Assembly (NCBI GenBank): GCA_049671305.1
Contig: JBATUR010000045.1
Location: 1 to 64,000, forward strand
Reading direction: 5' to 3'
DNA length: 64,000 nucleotides
Origin: CADCTM01 sp049671305
GTDB taxonomy: Bacteria > Cyanobacteriota > Cyanobacteriia > Cyanobacteriales > Coleofasciculaceae
The position numbers and the translations under genes are program-made. Numbering within the stretch: position 1 is the stretch's first letter; the number at the start of each line of letters is the position of its first letter. Positions 37,189 through 45,897 of this stretch are shown one piece after another. The notes beneath the pieces are model-generated. The model was not told the origin of the DNA. It searched no databases and saw only the letters and a program-made list of their open reading frames with translations.

Positions 37189-39327
37189 TTAAGTTTGAAC
37201 TCCTAAAGCATAAACTTTAGAAAAGTTTTCTTTAGAGATGTACAAAGTTGTTGGTATTGTCGTTTTATTTTCCAAGATTTCTTGAATTTGAGGTAATGTT
37301 ACAGGTTTTTTAAACAGCTCAGTATCACTAAACTTAATCGCCATAATAACATTATTTGGGTCTTGATCAGCGGCATCAAATATATTTTTTCGTTCAAATA
37401 TACCTAAATCTCGAAAGCGTCGATACAGCTCTTCTGGTTTGCCAATAACAACCTCGTCAAGTCTGGAGCAAGCTCGAATAGCACTAATTCCCCTGTATCC
37501 ATAACCCTTTTTTTCGTTATCTTGACTCACGTACCAGAGAATTCTACCGCATCTACCTGATTTTAATTGTTTTAAACTCTTTTTCGATGTGTAATATACA
37601 GCTTCCCTGTTGAGGGCAAGACCTATTTTTGTTGCACCGAATAGAGTTTGATTTGCTAATTCTTCATCAAATAATTGTTGTGCCCAGAAGGGTTTAATAG
37701 GAATGATGAAAGTTGGTATATCTGCATCAATAATCTTTGCCGGGTAGAGAAAACGCTCAATATCAAACATCGTTTGTGTATCTTTAATTGCATCATTTGT
37801 ATTTAGGTTATTAGCCAGGTGATGACAAAAAGTATATTCTTGCCCAAATTTAATCGCTAAATCTTCAAGATGCTGTGAAAGGTTTAGCGCCGTTTCAGCA
37901 ACTCCTATATTTGCTCTCAACCAACCATTTTTAACCTTGATAAAATTATCTTTTTGCATAACTTTAAGAACTTTTTCTTGTATTTTATTATCAGTAATTC
38001 TTGTGAATTGTCTATGTTCACGAGCCGAAGTTAATGCTGCTTGAAAAATTAGATGATGTGTAATAGTTACCGCTAAATGATTATCTCCAACCCTCAACAT
38101 CGGTATCTCTAGCTCATGTTTTTTGTGCCTATCATATACCACTAAGACTAGTGGTTGGTTTTCACCCTCTACAATTACAGAACATTCAAATTTATCTGGT
38201 TCAGCAAGAAAACGGTGTATTTGCTGCTGAAAATCAGCTCTATTTTCTCCTTGATTAAAAGACTGAAAGTAGCTGTCTGGGATGGCTTTTTGCCCTATCT
38301 GAAGACGTTTTTGCTCTAACTGAGTACCCGCTAAACGTACAGGTTGATATTCAGGTTTTTGAAGAAGCTCATCTAATCGAGTAATTAGCTCAACCGGATG
38401 AAGAATTGATAATTTGAAGTACTCATAAATATCTTCAGCAATATCTAATAAAATACTATTAAAAGTCGTATATATATAAATATTAGCTGCTAAGGTTCTA
38501 GCTAGATTGCGGATTTCATATTCGTCAATTAACGTATTTTTTTCTTGTAGAAATTTCCTTAAATGTTGTTCATTCGTATCTAACTGCTGATGACAAGACA
38601 ATACAGTAAAATTGTCGGCAAATAGACGCATTTCTTTTCTTGCTTTTTCAGTATTTATCTTATCAATTTTATTGAATATTTCACCAGTTATGCACAGTTC
38701 TAAATAGGGCTGTAACCAGTCAGCAATTAGTAAATGTGCTTCTTCAACTTCCAGTTTACTGTTTATATTTGAGTATAAATGAAAGAAGATTTCCGTATCT
38801 ACAACTACAAATAGTTTAGATTCACGTTGTTGATTGGTAAGAGTAGATAATAAATTAGGATGACCGTAATCGAGCCACCAATAAGTAAGTCTTTTTCCTG
38901 GTGTTTTTGCTGGTTTGTCATCTTTAGCAACAAAACCTAAGCTAGACCAAAAATGCTCTAATTTATAATCTCGACGACAGTTTAGACCAATGCCATTATA
39001 CTCTTGGGTTATTTCCTTGAGGTGATTAAATAAGAGCTTTGCTACTCCTTTTTTGCGCTCTGAAGGATCAACACATAAATGAATAATAGCGATGCGGTTA
39101 TACTCAGATGAGGGTCTATACAGTAAATAGCCAACACATTTTGATTGAGGTTCAATAGCTACAATTATTTGGCGAAGTACGGCGTGTCTAAGAAAAGCAC
39201 CTTCTGGAAAAAAGCCAAGAGTTTTTTTGTGAGCATCACCTAACTTTATAACTGTTTGTAGGTGAGGAGATTTGTCATCAATTATTTCAATCTTCAACTG
39301 TGTCTCTTTAGTCATTTTTTTTTTCAT
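37189..39327 (-). CDS. Multidomain GNAT - PIN-like - ASCH-like protein
   Basis: 712 aa. Residues ~1-155 are a GNAT acetyltransferase (IAIIHLCVDPSERKKGVAK is the acetyl-CoA motif A, followed by GIGLNCRRD and FWSSLGF). Residues ~172-310 form a PIN-like domain: VVVDTEIFFHLY at the N-terminus, CITGEIFNKI, and IDEYEIRNLARTLAANIYIY; the usual T-x-D near the end reads TFN. An unassigned middle region (~330-560) is followed by a C-terminal ASCH/PUA-like domain (FIIPIKPFWAQQLFD, SGRCGRILWYVS). Such a build has features of a toxin. It is the first gene of the four-gene cluster with ASCH, mcrB and mcrC. Confidence 0.8.
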   Translation of the reverse strand: MKKKMTKETQLKIEIIDDKSPHLQTVIKLGDAHKKTLGFFPEGAFLRHAVLRQIIVAIEPQSKCVGYLLYRPSSEYNRIAIIHLCVDPSERKKGVAKLLFNHLKEITQEYNGIGLNCRRDYKLEHFWSSLGFVAKDDKPAKTPGKRLTYWWLDYGHPNLLSTLTNQQRESKLFVVVDTEIFFHLYSNINSKLEVEEAHLLIADWLQPYLELCITGEIFNKIDKINTEKARKEMRLFADNFTVLSCHQQLDTNEQHLRKFLQEKNTLIDEYEIRNLARTLAANIYIYTTFNSILLDIAEDIYEYFKLSILHPVELITRLDELLQKPEYQPVRLAGTQLEQKRLQIGQKAIPDSYFQSFNQGENRADFQQQIHRFLAEPDKFECSVIVEGENQPLVLVVYDRHKKHELEIPMLRVGDNHLAVTITHHLIFQAALTSAREHRQFTRITDNKIQEKVLKVMQKDNFIKVKNGWLRANIGVAETALNLSQHLEDLAIKFGQEYTFCHHLANNLNTNDAIKDTQTMFDIERFLYPAKIIDADIPTFIIPIKPFWAQQLFDEELANQTLFGATKIGLALNREAVYYTSKKSLKQLKSGRCGRILWYVSQDNEKKGYGYRGISAIRACSRLDEVVIGKPEELYRRFRDLGIFERKNIFDAADQDPNNVIMAIKFSDTELFKKPVTLPQIQEILENKTTIPTTLYISKENFSKVYALGVQT

Positions 39328-39400
39328 AGATTAGATAGCTGGTTCGTTGGTTTTGAATAACGACTTGTCTCTGGTTTAAGTTAAACCACTCAATTGATAC

Positions 39401-39574
39401 TTACCATATATCAACCAGCGTCATCCTAATATCATGTTCCACTTCTTCAGTACTTTGAATCTGTAAGAGCATTGCTGTCACTTTTCGTCCATTTTTAAAA
39501 ATCATATTTGATTCATTCTTGCTAACTAGCATTTGCAGTAAATCGCCCCCATTACTTATAATTTTCTCTTTCAA
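39401..39574 (-). CDS. Candidate small ORF, 57 aa
   Basis: A frame from TTG 39574 to TAA 39401-39403 encodes a charged, compositionally normal peptide (KEKIISNGGDLLQMLVSK, ending DIRMTLVDIW). It begins 13 bp after the stop of the 171-aa gene on the same strand. No good ribosome-binding site and no ATG, so it may be a remnant or a frameshifted 3' extension of its neighbour rather than a gene. Confidence 0.3.
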   Translation of the reverse strand: MKEKIISNGGDLLQMLVSKNESNMIFKNGRKVTAMLLQIQSTEEVEHDIRMTLVDIW

Positions 39575-39587
39575 ATAATGCCATTTT

Positions 39588-40103
39588 TTAATCCCACCAG
39601 TAGCAAATTACAACGGCATCACAATTACGTTGCATATTATCAGCAAGCCCTTCTAACAATCTAGGTCTTAAACCACGCTTAAGCCGCCAAGTATAACTAT
39701 AATCCTCATTCGTGCTATCACTCACATCTACTGAATCAGCACGCCATTTTTTGCCCAAGTCCATAAGTTGAAAAACCGTTGTATCTTTGTTTTCAGCAAG
39801 GATGTATAACGTATCCGCAGGATAGGGAATGAACCGAATCATACTAGTTTCAGGCATAGGACGATAGTTTGCCATCGCTAGAAGCGTATCGATTACACCG
39901 CTAAAACTTAAACCATTTTCATCGGGTGCAAATATCGGTTTTGTGAATAGAAAGCTAGCCCATAAAGCAGAATGATTAGCAAGATCAGTAATCACTTCTT
40001 CGCCATCAAACTCATTAAATTGACGCTGCCAAACTAGTGCCGCAAAAAGTTCTTGAGGAGAATAAGATTGAGCAATTGATTGAATTTTAGCTAAGTCAAG
40101 CAT
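39588..40103 (-). CDS. Hypothetical protein
   Basis: 171 aa, acidic overall, without signal peptide or membrane segment. Motif-like stretches are LFAALVWQRQFNEFDGEE at the N-terminus and LRPRLLEGLADNM near the C-terminus, ending CYWWD. I do not recognise the family. It is divergent from the NACHT gene and upstream of the four-gene GNAT-PIN/McrBC cluster, on the same strand with a ~260-bp gap, so a link to the defence cluster is possible. Confidence 0.65.
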   Translation of the reverse strand: MLDLAKIQSIAQSYSPQELFAALVWQRQFNEFDGEEVITDLANHSALWASFLFTKPIFAPDENGLSFSGVIDTLLAMANYRPMPETSMIRFIPYPADTLYILAENKDTTVFQLMDLGKKWRADSVDVSDSTNEDYSYTWRLKRGLRPRLLEGLADNMQRNCDAVVICYWWD

Positions 40104-40160
40104 CGTTTATTCCTCACTTGTTGGCAGCTAGCTATTGTGATTATCCAGAGATGAGCAACA

Positions 40161-40219
40161 GCGATCTGCTTACTGTAGTGCGATCGCTTGAGCAGGAGAG
40201 CTGCTGCTCTTCAGATCGC
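40161..40219. promoter_or_regulatory. Nested inverted repeat in the divergent promoter region
   Basis: Outer arms GCGATCTG (40161-40168) and CAGATCGC (40212-40219); inner arms GAGCAG (40190-40195) and CTGCTC (40204-40209). It sits between the start of the 171-aa gene and the NACHT gene, a position suited to an operator or a leader hairpin. No regulator can be named. Confidence 0.3.
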
Positions 40220-40324
40220 AAAATACTGCTCTTAATCCCAATAATTATTTCATCTAGGCATGATGCCGCATAACCTGCCTATGATAGAGAAGACTCGCTT
40301 AAGATGATATAACTCCACTCTCGC

Positions 40325-43165
40325 ATGATTAACATTAGCGAGTTTCAATCATACCTGCAAGAAATCTGCCGCTACTACGAGCAGTGGTGGACTGAGGTTG
40401 CTTTAACTGACACGATCGCAAATCAACTTGCTCGCTTCTCATTTGAGCAGATGGTGCAAACTGAGGAGAAGGAGAAGACAGAGGAAAAACCGCAGAAAAT
40501 CTCGCTGCCAATTTTTCAAGGAATACAGACTTACCTTCAATCAGAGCATATCTTATTAGTTGGTTCGCCCGGTGTCGGCAAATCAACGGCTCTTTTACGT
40601 TGTTTAATTAGCTTTGCTTCATTGGAACTTGAGAAACCAGAACCTCGAATTCCCGTGCTGATAAAGTTGAAAATGTATGAGGTTCCTCCACCTAACTCTG
40701 AAGATCCTTCGGGGATGTTGGCACTAATTAGAGCTGCTCTTAAGCCACAACTACGACGACTAAAACTGAAAATTCCAGAAATTCCAAAAGTTGAAGAGCT
40801 ATTGTTTCAGAAACGACTGATTCTGCTCTTAGACGGCTTGAACGAGATGCCAGCAGACACACGTCGTACAAAATTGCAAGTATTTCGTGACGAGTGCAAA
40901 GATTCCGAAATACCTCTTATCTGCACAACAAGAGAAGGTGGCGGTACTCTAGGCATCAACAGGCAATTAGAAATTCAACCGCCTAGCTCTTTAGAGATTG
41001 ATCGCTTTTTACGAGAATGTATGCCCGCTCAAGGGCAACAAGTGTTGCAATTGTTGAACCGAGATAACCGAGAGTTGAGCCGCACGCCATTTGTTTTATG
41101 GATGCTGTATCAATTGTTTCAGGAGAAAGGCGTTGTTGTAGAGACTTTGGGAGAGGCATTCCGGCAATTTTTTCAGTCTTTCCAAAAATACAAAGAAGAT
41201 GCACCTGTTAGCGATGAGCGCCGCGAAGATTGGAATCTTTGGCTGGAATGTTTGGCATTTACAATGCTAAACTCTCCACCAAATGAGTCTAGTTTGGTAA
41301 TCTCTAAGGAACGAGCAGAAAAAGTTCTTGCTGAAAGTGAAAGGTTTGGTCATCTTTATGGTGCTTCATCCCGGATTGAAGAGTTACTTAAGTATCACCT
41401 TTTGGAGAGAGTTTCTGATAAGGAAGTTAGTTTTCATCATCAATTGATTCAGGAATATTATGCGGCAGAATGTCTACTTCCTCAGCTATCTGAACTGATT
41501 AAAGAGCAATCAGGTCAGAAATATACTCGATTTCAGATAGATTATCTCAACTATTTGAAATGGACAGAAGCGATCGCGATTATGCTTGGGCTACCGGAGA
41601 TTACTGAAAACCAGGCAGAACGATTAATAAAGTTGGCGTTGGATGTGGATTTGCAGTTGGGAGCAAGGTTGGCGGGGGAAGTCAAACCAGATTTTCAACA
41701 GAAAACAGTTAGCATGATTGCTAAACAGCAAGTCTGTAAGAAACTTAGAAGTAGGCTGCTAGGTAAAACACGCTCTGAGGCTGCTGTTCCACTGTTAATC
41801 GAATTACTTCAGGATGAAAGTTCCTCTGTACGTTCCGATGTAGTTTATGCATTAGGACAAATTGGTGGTGAAGCAGCAATTTCAGTATTAATCGAGGCAT
41901 TGAACGATGATAACTATTCTGTGCGTTCCGGCGTAATTGATGCATTAGATCAGATTGGTGGAGAATTAGTACGTCCTGGTCTTATTAAAGCTTTAGAAGA
42001 TGAAGATAAGTACTTAAGCAGAAAAGCACTTTTATTATTAGCAGAAATAGACTTAGGAGACAACTTTGAAATACTAAGTAATGCAATTTTAGACCCTGAT
42101 ACTAGTTTGGTTGCAGCTATTGCGATAACTAGAATTGATTCAAAAAAATCTGCTCCAGTCCTGCTCAAAGCAATTAAAAGTTCAAACTTTCGTGTGCAAT
42201 TTAGTGCAGCGTTTGCACTGGGAACGATGGGATTTGAAATTGCAGTACCAGTTTTACAACAAGCAATTGAAATTATAGATTTATCAGATATTCATAGGAT
42301 GGTAATTCACCTATTAGCAAGAATTGACTCAGAACAAGCTGTCTCAGCCATGAAAAAACTGATTCAAGATCCAAATCCTGATAAAAGTAATCTAGTAATC
42401 AATACTTTACTGTCAATGGACATCGAAGAGATTGCCCCAGCTCTGCGTAGAGTCATTCAAGACCCAATAAGTGAATATAAAACGAGCTTTGATCGAAAAC
42501 TCAACATAGTCAATACAGAAGAAATATCTGACTGCCTTCTTCAAGCTACACAGAATATACGTCCTGATGTAGTAAAAAGTGCAGCTTTTCTTTTGAGAAA
42601 ATATGGAAATCCTGAAATGCTTTCTACCCTTTGGCAGCAGCAAATCAGGCTTTTTCAAGAGGATATTGTTGAAACCATCGCTTCCATCCAATCACGCTGC
42701 CAATTCTACAATTACGAAATCGCACAATCTTCCCGACCCGCAGCGCCAAAGGCAGAATATTCAAACTCACCACAAGGATTTACTATCATGACTGACAAAC
42801 AACCAATCATCAACTTTAATCAATCAAATGCGACTGTAGGTGTCAATTATGCCGCTGAAAATAGCAACATCAAATTTCAGCAAAACGTCAAAAACATCTC
42901 CGAACAAGACCTTGCCGAAGCTGCAAAAAAAATTCAATCTCTCTTAAGTCAACTCGCTCAAACCTATTCCCATACCACCGAGTCCCAACAACAGACCTTC
43001 ATTCAAAAATTTATAGCACAGCTTGAATCTACTCCTGACCTCATAAAAGTTATCCTCGCAGGTGGTATCGAATGGCTAAAAATTCTCTGTCCTCCTACTG
43101 GAATTCCTATTGAAATGTCACGTAGCCTCTACGAAGCTGTGCAAAAACGTGACAGTCAAGCGTAA
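40325..43165 (+). CDS. NACHT-family STAND NTPase with HEAT repeats
   Basis: 946 aa. The N-terminal ~65 residues are variable. The NACHT NTPase follows: Walker A GSPGVGKST (~80-88), Walker B LILLLDGLNEMPADTRR, then a winged-helix-like region. PBS-lyase-type HEAT repeats span ~480-770 (AVPLLIELLQDESSSVRSDV and similar). The last ~125 residues form a separate module: an N/Q-rich beta-prone stretch (IINFNQSNATVGVNYAAENS) followed by a helical bundle. STAND proteins of this shape act as defence or signalling sensors that oligomerise on trigger recognition. The effector activity is not identified here; it may be in partners carrying a matching module. Confidence 0.88.
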   Translation: MINISEFQSYLQEICRYYEQWWTEVALTDTIANQLARFSFEQMVQTEEKEKTEEKPQKISLPIFQGIQTYLQSEHILLVGSPGVGKSTALLRCLISFASLELEKPEPRIPVLIKLKMYEVPPPNSEDPSGMLALIRAALKPQLRRLKLKIPEIPKVEELLFQKRLILLLDGLNEMPADTRRTKLQVFRDECKDSEIPLICTTREGGGTLGINRQLEIQPPSSLEIDRFLRECMPAQGQQVLQLLNRDNRELSRTPFVLWMLYQLFQEKGVVVETLGEAFRQFFQSFQKYKEDAPVSDERREDWNLWLECLAFTMLNSPPNESSLVISKERAEKVLAESERFGHLYGASSRIEELLKYHLLERVSDKEVSFHHQLIQEYYAAECLLPQLSELIKEQSGQKYTRFQIDYLNYLKWTEAIAIMLGLPEITENQAERLIKLALDVDLQLGARLAGEVKPDFQQKTVSMIAKQQVCKKLRSRLLGKTRSEAAVPLLIELLQDESSSVRSDVVYALGQIGGEAAISVLIEALNDDNYSVRSGVIDALDQIGGELVRPGLIKALEDEDKYLSRKALLLLAEIDLGDNFEILSNAILDPDTSLVAAIAITRIDSKKSAPVLLKAIKSSNFRVQFSAAFALGTMGFEIAVPVLQQAIEIIDLSDIHRMVIHLLARIDSEQAVSAMKKLIQDPNPDKSNLVINTLLSMDIEEIAPALRRVIQDPISEYKTSFDRKLNIVNTEEISDCLLQATQNIRPDVVKSAAFLLRKYGNPEMLSTLWQQQIRLFQEDIVETIASIQSRCQFYNYEIAQSSRPAAPKAEYSNSPQGFTIMTDKQPIINFNQSNATVGVNYAAENSNIKFQQNVKNISEQDLAEAAKKIQSLLSQLAQTYSHTTESQQQTFIQKFIAQLESTPDLIKVILAGGIEWLKILCPPTGIPIEMSRSLYEAVQKRDSQA

Positions 43166-43320
43166 GACAAGGAGAACAGACCTATTGCAACATATAAGTA
43201 ACTCTACCCCAACCCTCCTCTTACTAAGAAGAGGCTTATTTGGGCTTTTGGAAGAGGTCTAATATATCCATGCAAATATACAAAAGCGATCGCGTTACCT
43301 CCCAAAGTGTTATCGCCTCA

Positions 43321-44973
43321 TTATCGCCTCAAACGCCCCGACCTCAAAATACTGACAATCAACCACAACCCAATAAAACTAGCCGCCCCAAACAACACAT
43401 TACTAATTAACAACAACTGAGGCGTCCGTGCATTAGTCGAAATAATCGCCGCGCCCATAATCAACGAACCAACTACAATACTAAAGGAAACTCGATTTGC
43501 CGAATCATCCATACTACGACGCAACGGATCGAGGTCTTTGATTGTAATATTCCATCTCAAAGTTTCCGAAGTAACCCGATCTAATAGCAACTCTAACTGA
43601 CGCGGAGTTTGCAAGGAAAGACTCTTAAGATCTAATGCCGTTCTAAGCACTGTCTGCAAAGGATTATCGCCCAATAACTGACGACGAAACAAATCCGTCA
43701 TCAGCGGTTTTATCTCATTTAAAAGATTAATTTCTGGGTCAAAACTACGGGCAACACCTTCTAAATTCGCTAAGGTTTTGGCATACAAGCCCATATTACT
43801 AGGAAGCCGCACTTTATTATTTCGTGAAACTTGCAACACTTCATAAAAAACCTGACTAAAATTGATTTGTGACAGGCTAAGATTATAATATTTACGCAAC
43901 ATCCGGTCGTAATCATTGGAAAGTTTTGATAAATTTGCCGGATGTGCTGACTCTGCCAAATCTAATGTTAATTGACTACAACGTTGGGCATCTAAATCAA
44001 CAATTGCCAACAACATTTCTGTTAAAATCTGCTGGGTGCGCGGGTCTAAACGCCCTACCATGCCACAGTCTAACAGTGCTAGCCGACCATCATTTAAATA
44101 AAATAAATTACCAGGATGGGGGTCAGCATGGAAAAATCCATCAATATAAAGTTGCTGAAAAAAGGAACGGAATAAAAGTGTAGTGATATCTTTGCGTTGA
44201 GTATCGGCATCCTTGCCATCTCGCAAGGCTGGTAACTTTGCTAATAAAATTGGTACACCATCCAACCATTCCATCACCATCAACTTTTTCGAGGTAAAAT
44301 CCCAGTAAATTTCTGGTACAACTAATTGTGTTGGATCAAACCAACGACTTGTTGATAAATTTTGGCGTAGTTGCTGAGTGTAGCCTGCTTCTTGAGTGAA
44401 ATCGAGTTCCGCTTGTAGCGCCGTTACAAACTCTTCTGCCGTCCCGACAATATCAAAATCTTGACCAAAGTTTGTGCGCGAAACCAACTCTGCTAAAGAT
44501 CTAATTAAACTAATATCTTGAGCGACAACCGCATCAATACCAGGACGTTGCACCTTCAGTGCCACTTCTTGACCACTTTTTAGGGTAGCACGGTGGGTTT
44601 GGGCAATGGAACCGGCGGCAACGGCTTGAGGATTAATTGCGGCGAAGGCTTCCTCTAAAGGTATTCTGAGTTGTTGGCGAATTAGAATTTCTACTTCTAT
44701 CCAGGGTACCGCTGGCACATTTGCTTGTAAGTCGGTTAGGGCTTCAATATAGTCTCCGGGCAACAAGTCGGGGCGGGTACTGAGGAGTTGCCCCAATTTG
44801 ACGTAGACGGGTCCCAAATCAATCAGGATGTTGCGTAAGACTGCGGGAGTCGGGAGATTTGGTTCATCCGTTTTGCCACCCGTCAACAGCCCGCGCATAT
44901 AGTCCCAGCCATTGCGGAGGACGACTTCGATGATTTCCCTTTGTCGGGAAGTGGTTTGAGTTAGGGCAAACAT
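43321..44973 (-). CDS. ABC1/UbiB-family atypical protein kinase-like protein
   Basis: 550 aa from ATG 44973 (an in-frame TTG 11 codons upstream has no ribosome-binding site). The ABC1 kinase-like fold shows the KxGQ-type motif VKLGQLLSTRPDLLP, the Ala-rich nucleotide loop GSIAQTHRATLKSGQEVALK and catalytic FFHADPHPGNLFY followed by LLDCGMVGRL. Two C-terminal hydrophobic helices (SIVVGSLIMGAAII and LLLISNVLFGAASFIGLWLI) anchor it in membrane. In cyanobacteria and plastids this family controls prenyl-lipid (quinone, tocopherol) metabolism. Target and ATPase role are inferred from the family. Confidence 0.93.
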   Translation of the reverse strand: MFALTQTTSRQREIIEVVLRNGWDYMRGLLTGGKTDEPNLPTPAVLRNILIDLGPVYVKLGQLLSTRPDLLPGDYIEALTDLQANVPAVPWIEVEILIRQQLRIPLEEAFAAINPQAVAAGSIAQTHRATLKSGQEVALKVQRPGIDAVVAQDISLIRSLAELVSRTNFGQDFDIVGTAEEFVTALQAELDFTQEAGYTQQLRQNLSTSRWFDPTQLVVPEIYWDFTSKKLMVMEWLDGVPILLAKLPALRDGKDADTQRKDITTLLFRSFFQQLYIDGFFHADPHPGNLFYLNDGRLALLDCGMVGRLDPRTQQILTEMLLAIVDLDAQRCSQLTLDLAESAHPANLSKLSNDYDRMLRKYYNLSLSQINFSQVFYEVLQVSRNNKVRLPSNMGLYAKTLANLEGVARSFDPEINLLNEIKPLMTDLFRRQLLGDNPLQTVLRTALDLKSLSLQTPRQLELLLDRVTSETLRWNITIKDLDPLRRSMDDSANRVSFSIVVGSLIMGAAIISTNARTPQLLLISNVLFGAASFIGLWLIVSILRSGRLRR

Positions 44974-45098
44974 CGCAAGGAAAGCTAAAGGATACAGAAA
45001 TGGCAATTATTGTTTGTTGTAGCGTTGATTGCTAGTGCCTGCCAATGTGTCTGGAGTAGGAGATTAGAGGGGGAAGTCATACTTAAGCCGAAAACCGC

Positions 45099-45366
45099 CG
45101 GGGGTTTAAACCCCCGTCTAATAGCTAAAGTCCATTGAAATGGACTGAAGAAATAAGAACTCATTAGTCCTCTAAAGAGGACTTGGGCTTTGAGGCAGGG
45201 GTTTCAACCCCTGTCGGAATATGGGTTTCACCTTAAGCCGTTCTCCTTAAGTCCCCGTCTAATAGCTAAAGTCCTCTAAAAAGGACTGAAAAACCACCTT
45301 AGTCCTCTAAAGAGGACTTGGGCTTTGAGGCAGGGGTTTCAACCCCTGTCGGAATATGGGTTTCAC
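45099..45366. repeat. Cluster of dispersed palindromic repeats, including a 66-bp direct repeat
   Basis: Contains CGGGGGTTTAAACCCCCG (45099-45116), an AGTCCATT/AATGGACT hairpin (45129-45146), AGTCCTCT/AGAGGACT (45166-45183) and CAGGGGTT/AACCCCTG (45196-45213). A 66-bp block at 45166-45231 is repeated at 45301-45366, with a related half-unit before it. The same family is found inside the NB-ARC gene at 47223-47335. Confidence 0.85.
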
Positions 45367-45441
45367 TTAAGTTGACACTACTTTGCAGAGATGCCGACTT
45401 TTAATTAGATTTATTTTTATTAAATTATTTACCATAAATAC

Positions 45442-45470
45442 TTGCTTTTGTCAAGGAAGTGTGTAATAAT
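45442..45470 (+). promoter_or_regulatory. Candidate sigma70-type promoter
   Basis: TTGCTT (45442-45447) and AATAAT (45465-45470) are 17 bp apart, giving a long ~100-nt leader before the 60-aa gene. This is a pattern match only. Confidence 0.35.
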
Positions 45471-45499
45471 AGCATTGTTGCAACGGCAACAGAGACAGA

Positions 45500-45537
45500 A
45501 GCCAGCCCCCGTACCGTCCAAAGTCGAAAGGCTGGCT
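45500..45537 (+). promoter_or_regulatory. Leader hairpin upstream of the 60-aa gene
   Basis: AGCCAGCC (45500-45507) pairs with GGCTGGCT (45530-45537) over a 22-nt loop in the presumed 5' leader. It ends 24 nt before the GGAG ribosome-binding site, so it may tune translation or stability. Confidence 0.4.
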
Positions 45538-45575
45538 CTGGCTCCCATAAACGAGTCAAAGGAGACAAATTTATT

Positions 45576-45758
45576 ATGACTTACAAAGATAGTCTTAAGC
45601 CTTGGGCAGTGGTGCGCTTGGGCAAAAAGTTGCAATGGGTGACTGTCGCCCGTTACAAATCTCGTGCTGATGCTGAAGGGCATCAGTTGTTATTAAAACA
45701 GCGTGTGCCTGATATTGAGTTTAAAGTTGTTTTCGACTTGCCTGATCGTAAGGAATAG
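45576..45758 (+). CDS. Small basic protein of unknown function, 60 aa
   Basis: 60 aa from ATG 45576, GGAG 11 bases upstream; a longer in-frame reading from 45459 adds 39 residues that look non-coding. Sequence KPWAVVRLGKKLQWVTVARY with RADAEGH and a VVFDLPDRKE end resembles a compact beta-alpha-beta (SPOR/RRM-like) fold, but this is a guess. Basic, without a signal peptide. Stands alone between repeat elements. Confidence 0.75.
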   Translation: MTYKDSLKPWAVVRLGKKLQWVTVARYKSRADAEGHQLLLKQRVPDIEFKVVFDLPDRKE

Positions 45759-45787
45759 AAAGGACTTAGGCAGAGATGCCATATATG

Positions 45788-45815
45788 GTAGGGGCGCATG
45801 GCTGTGCGCCCCTAC
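45788..45815. repeat. Dispersed inverted repeat (GTAGGGGCGCA type)
   Basis: Arms GTAGGGGCGCA (45788-45798) and TGCGCCCCTAC (45805-45815) with a 6-nt loop. This palindrome type is common in cyanobacterial genomes. It separates the 60-aa gene from the NLR gene. Confidence 0.8.
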
Positions 45816-45897
45816 GGGTTTTCCGGAATGAGGCGTATTGAGTCGTTATATTGGTGACATATCCTCATATAAACCCGCCGCGCCCCAGGATGACATT

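Noticed and set aside
45061..45380. CRISPR array
   Set aside because: Repeats are palindromic and directly linked with no unique spacers of even size; only two full copies.
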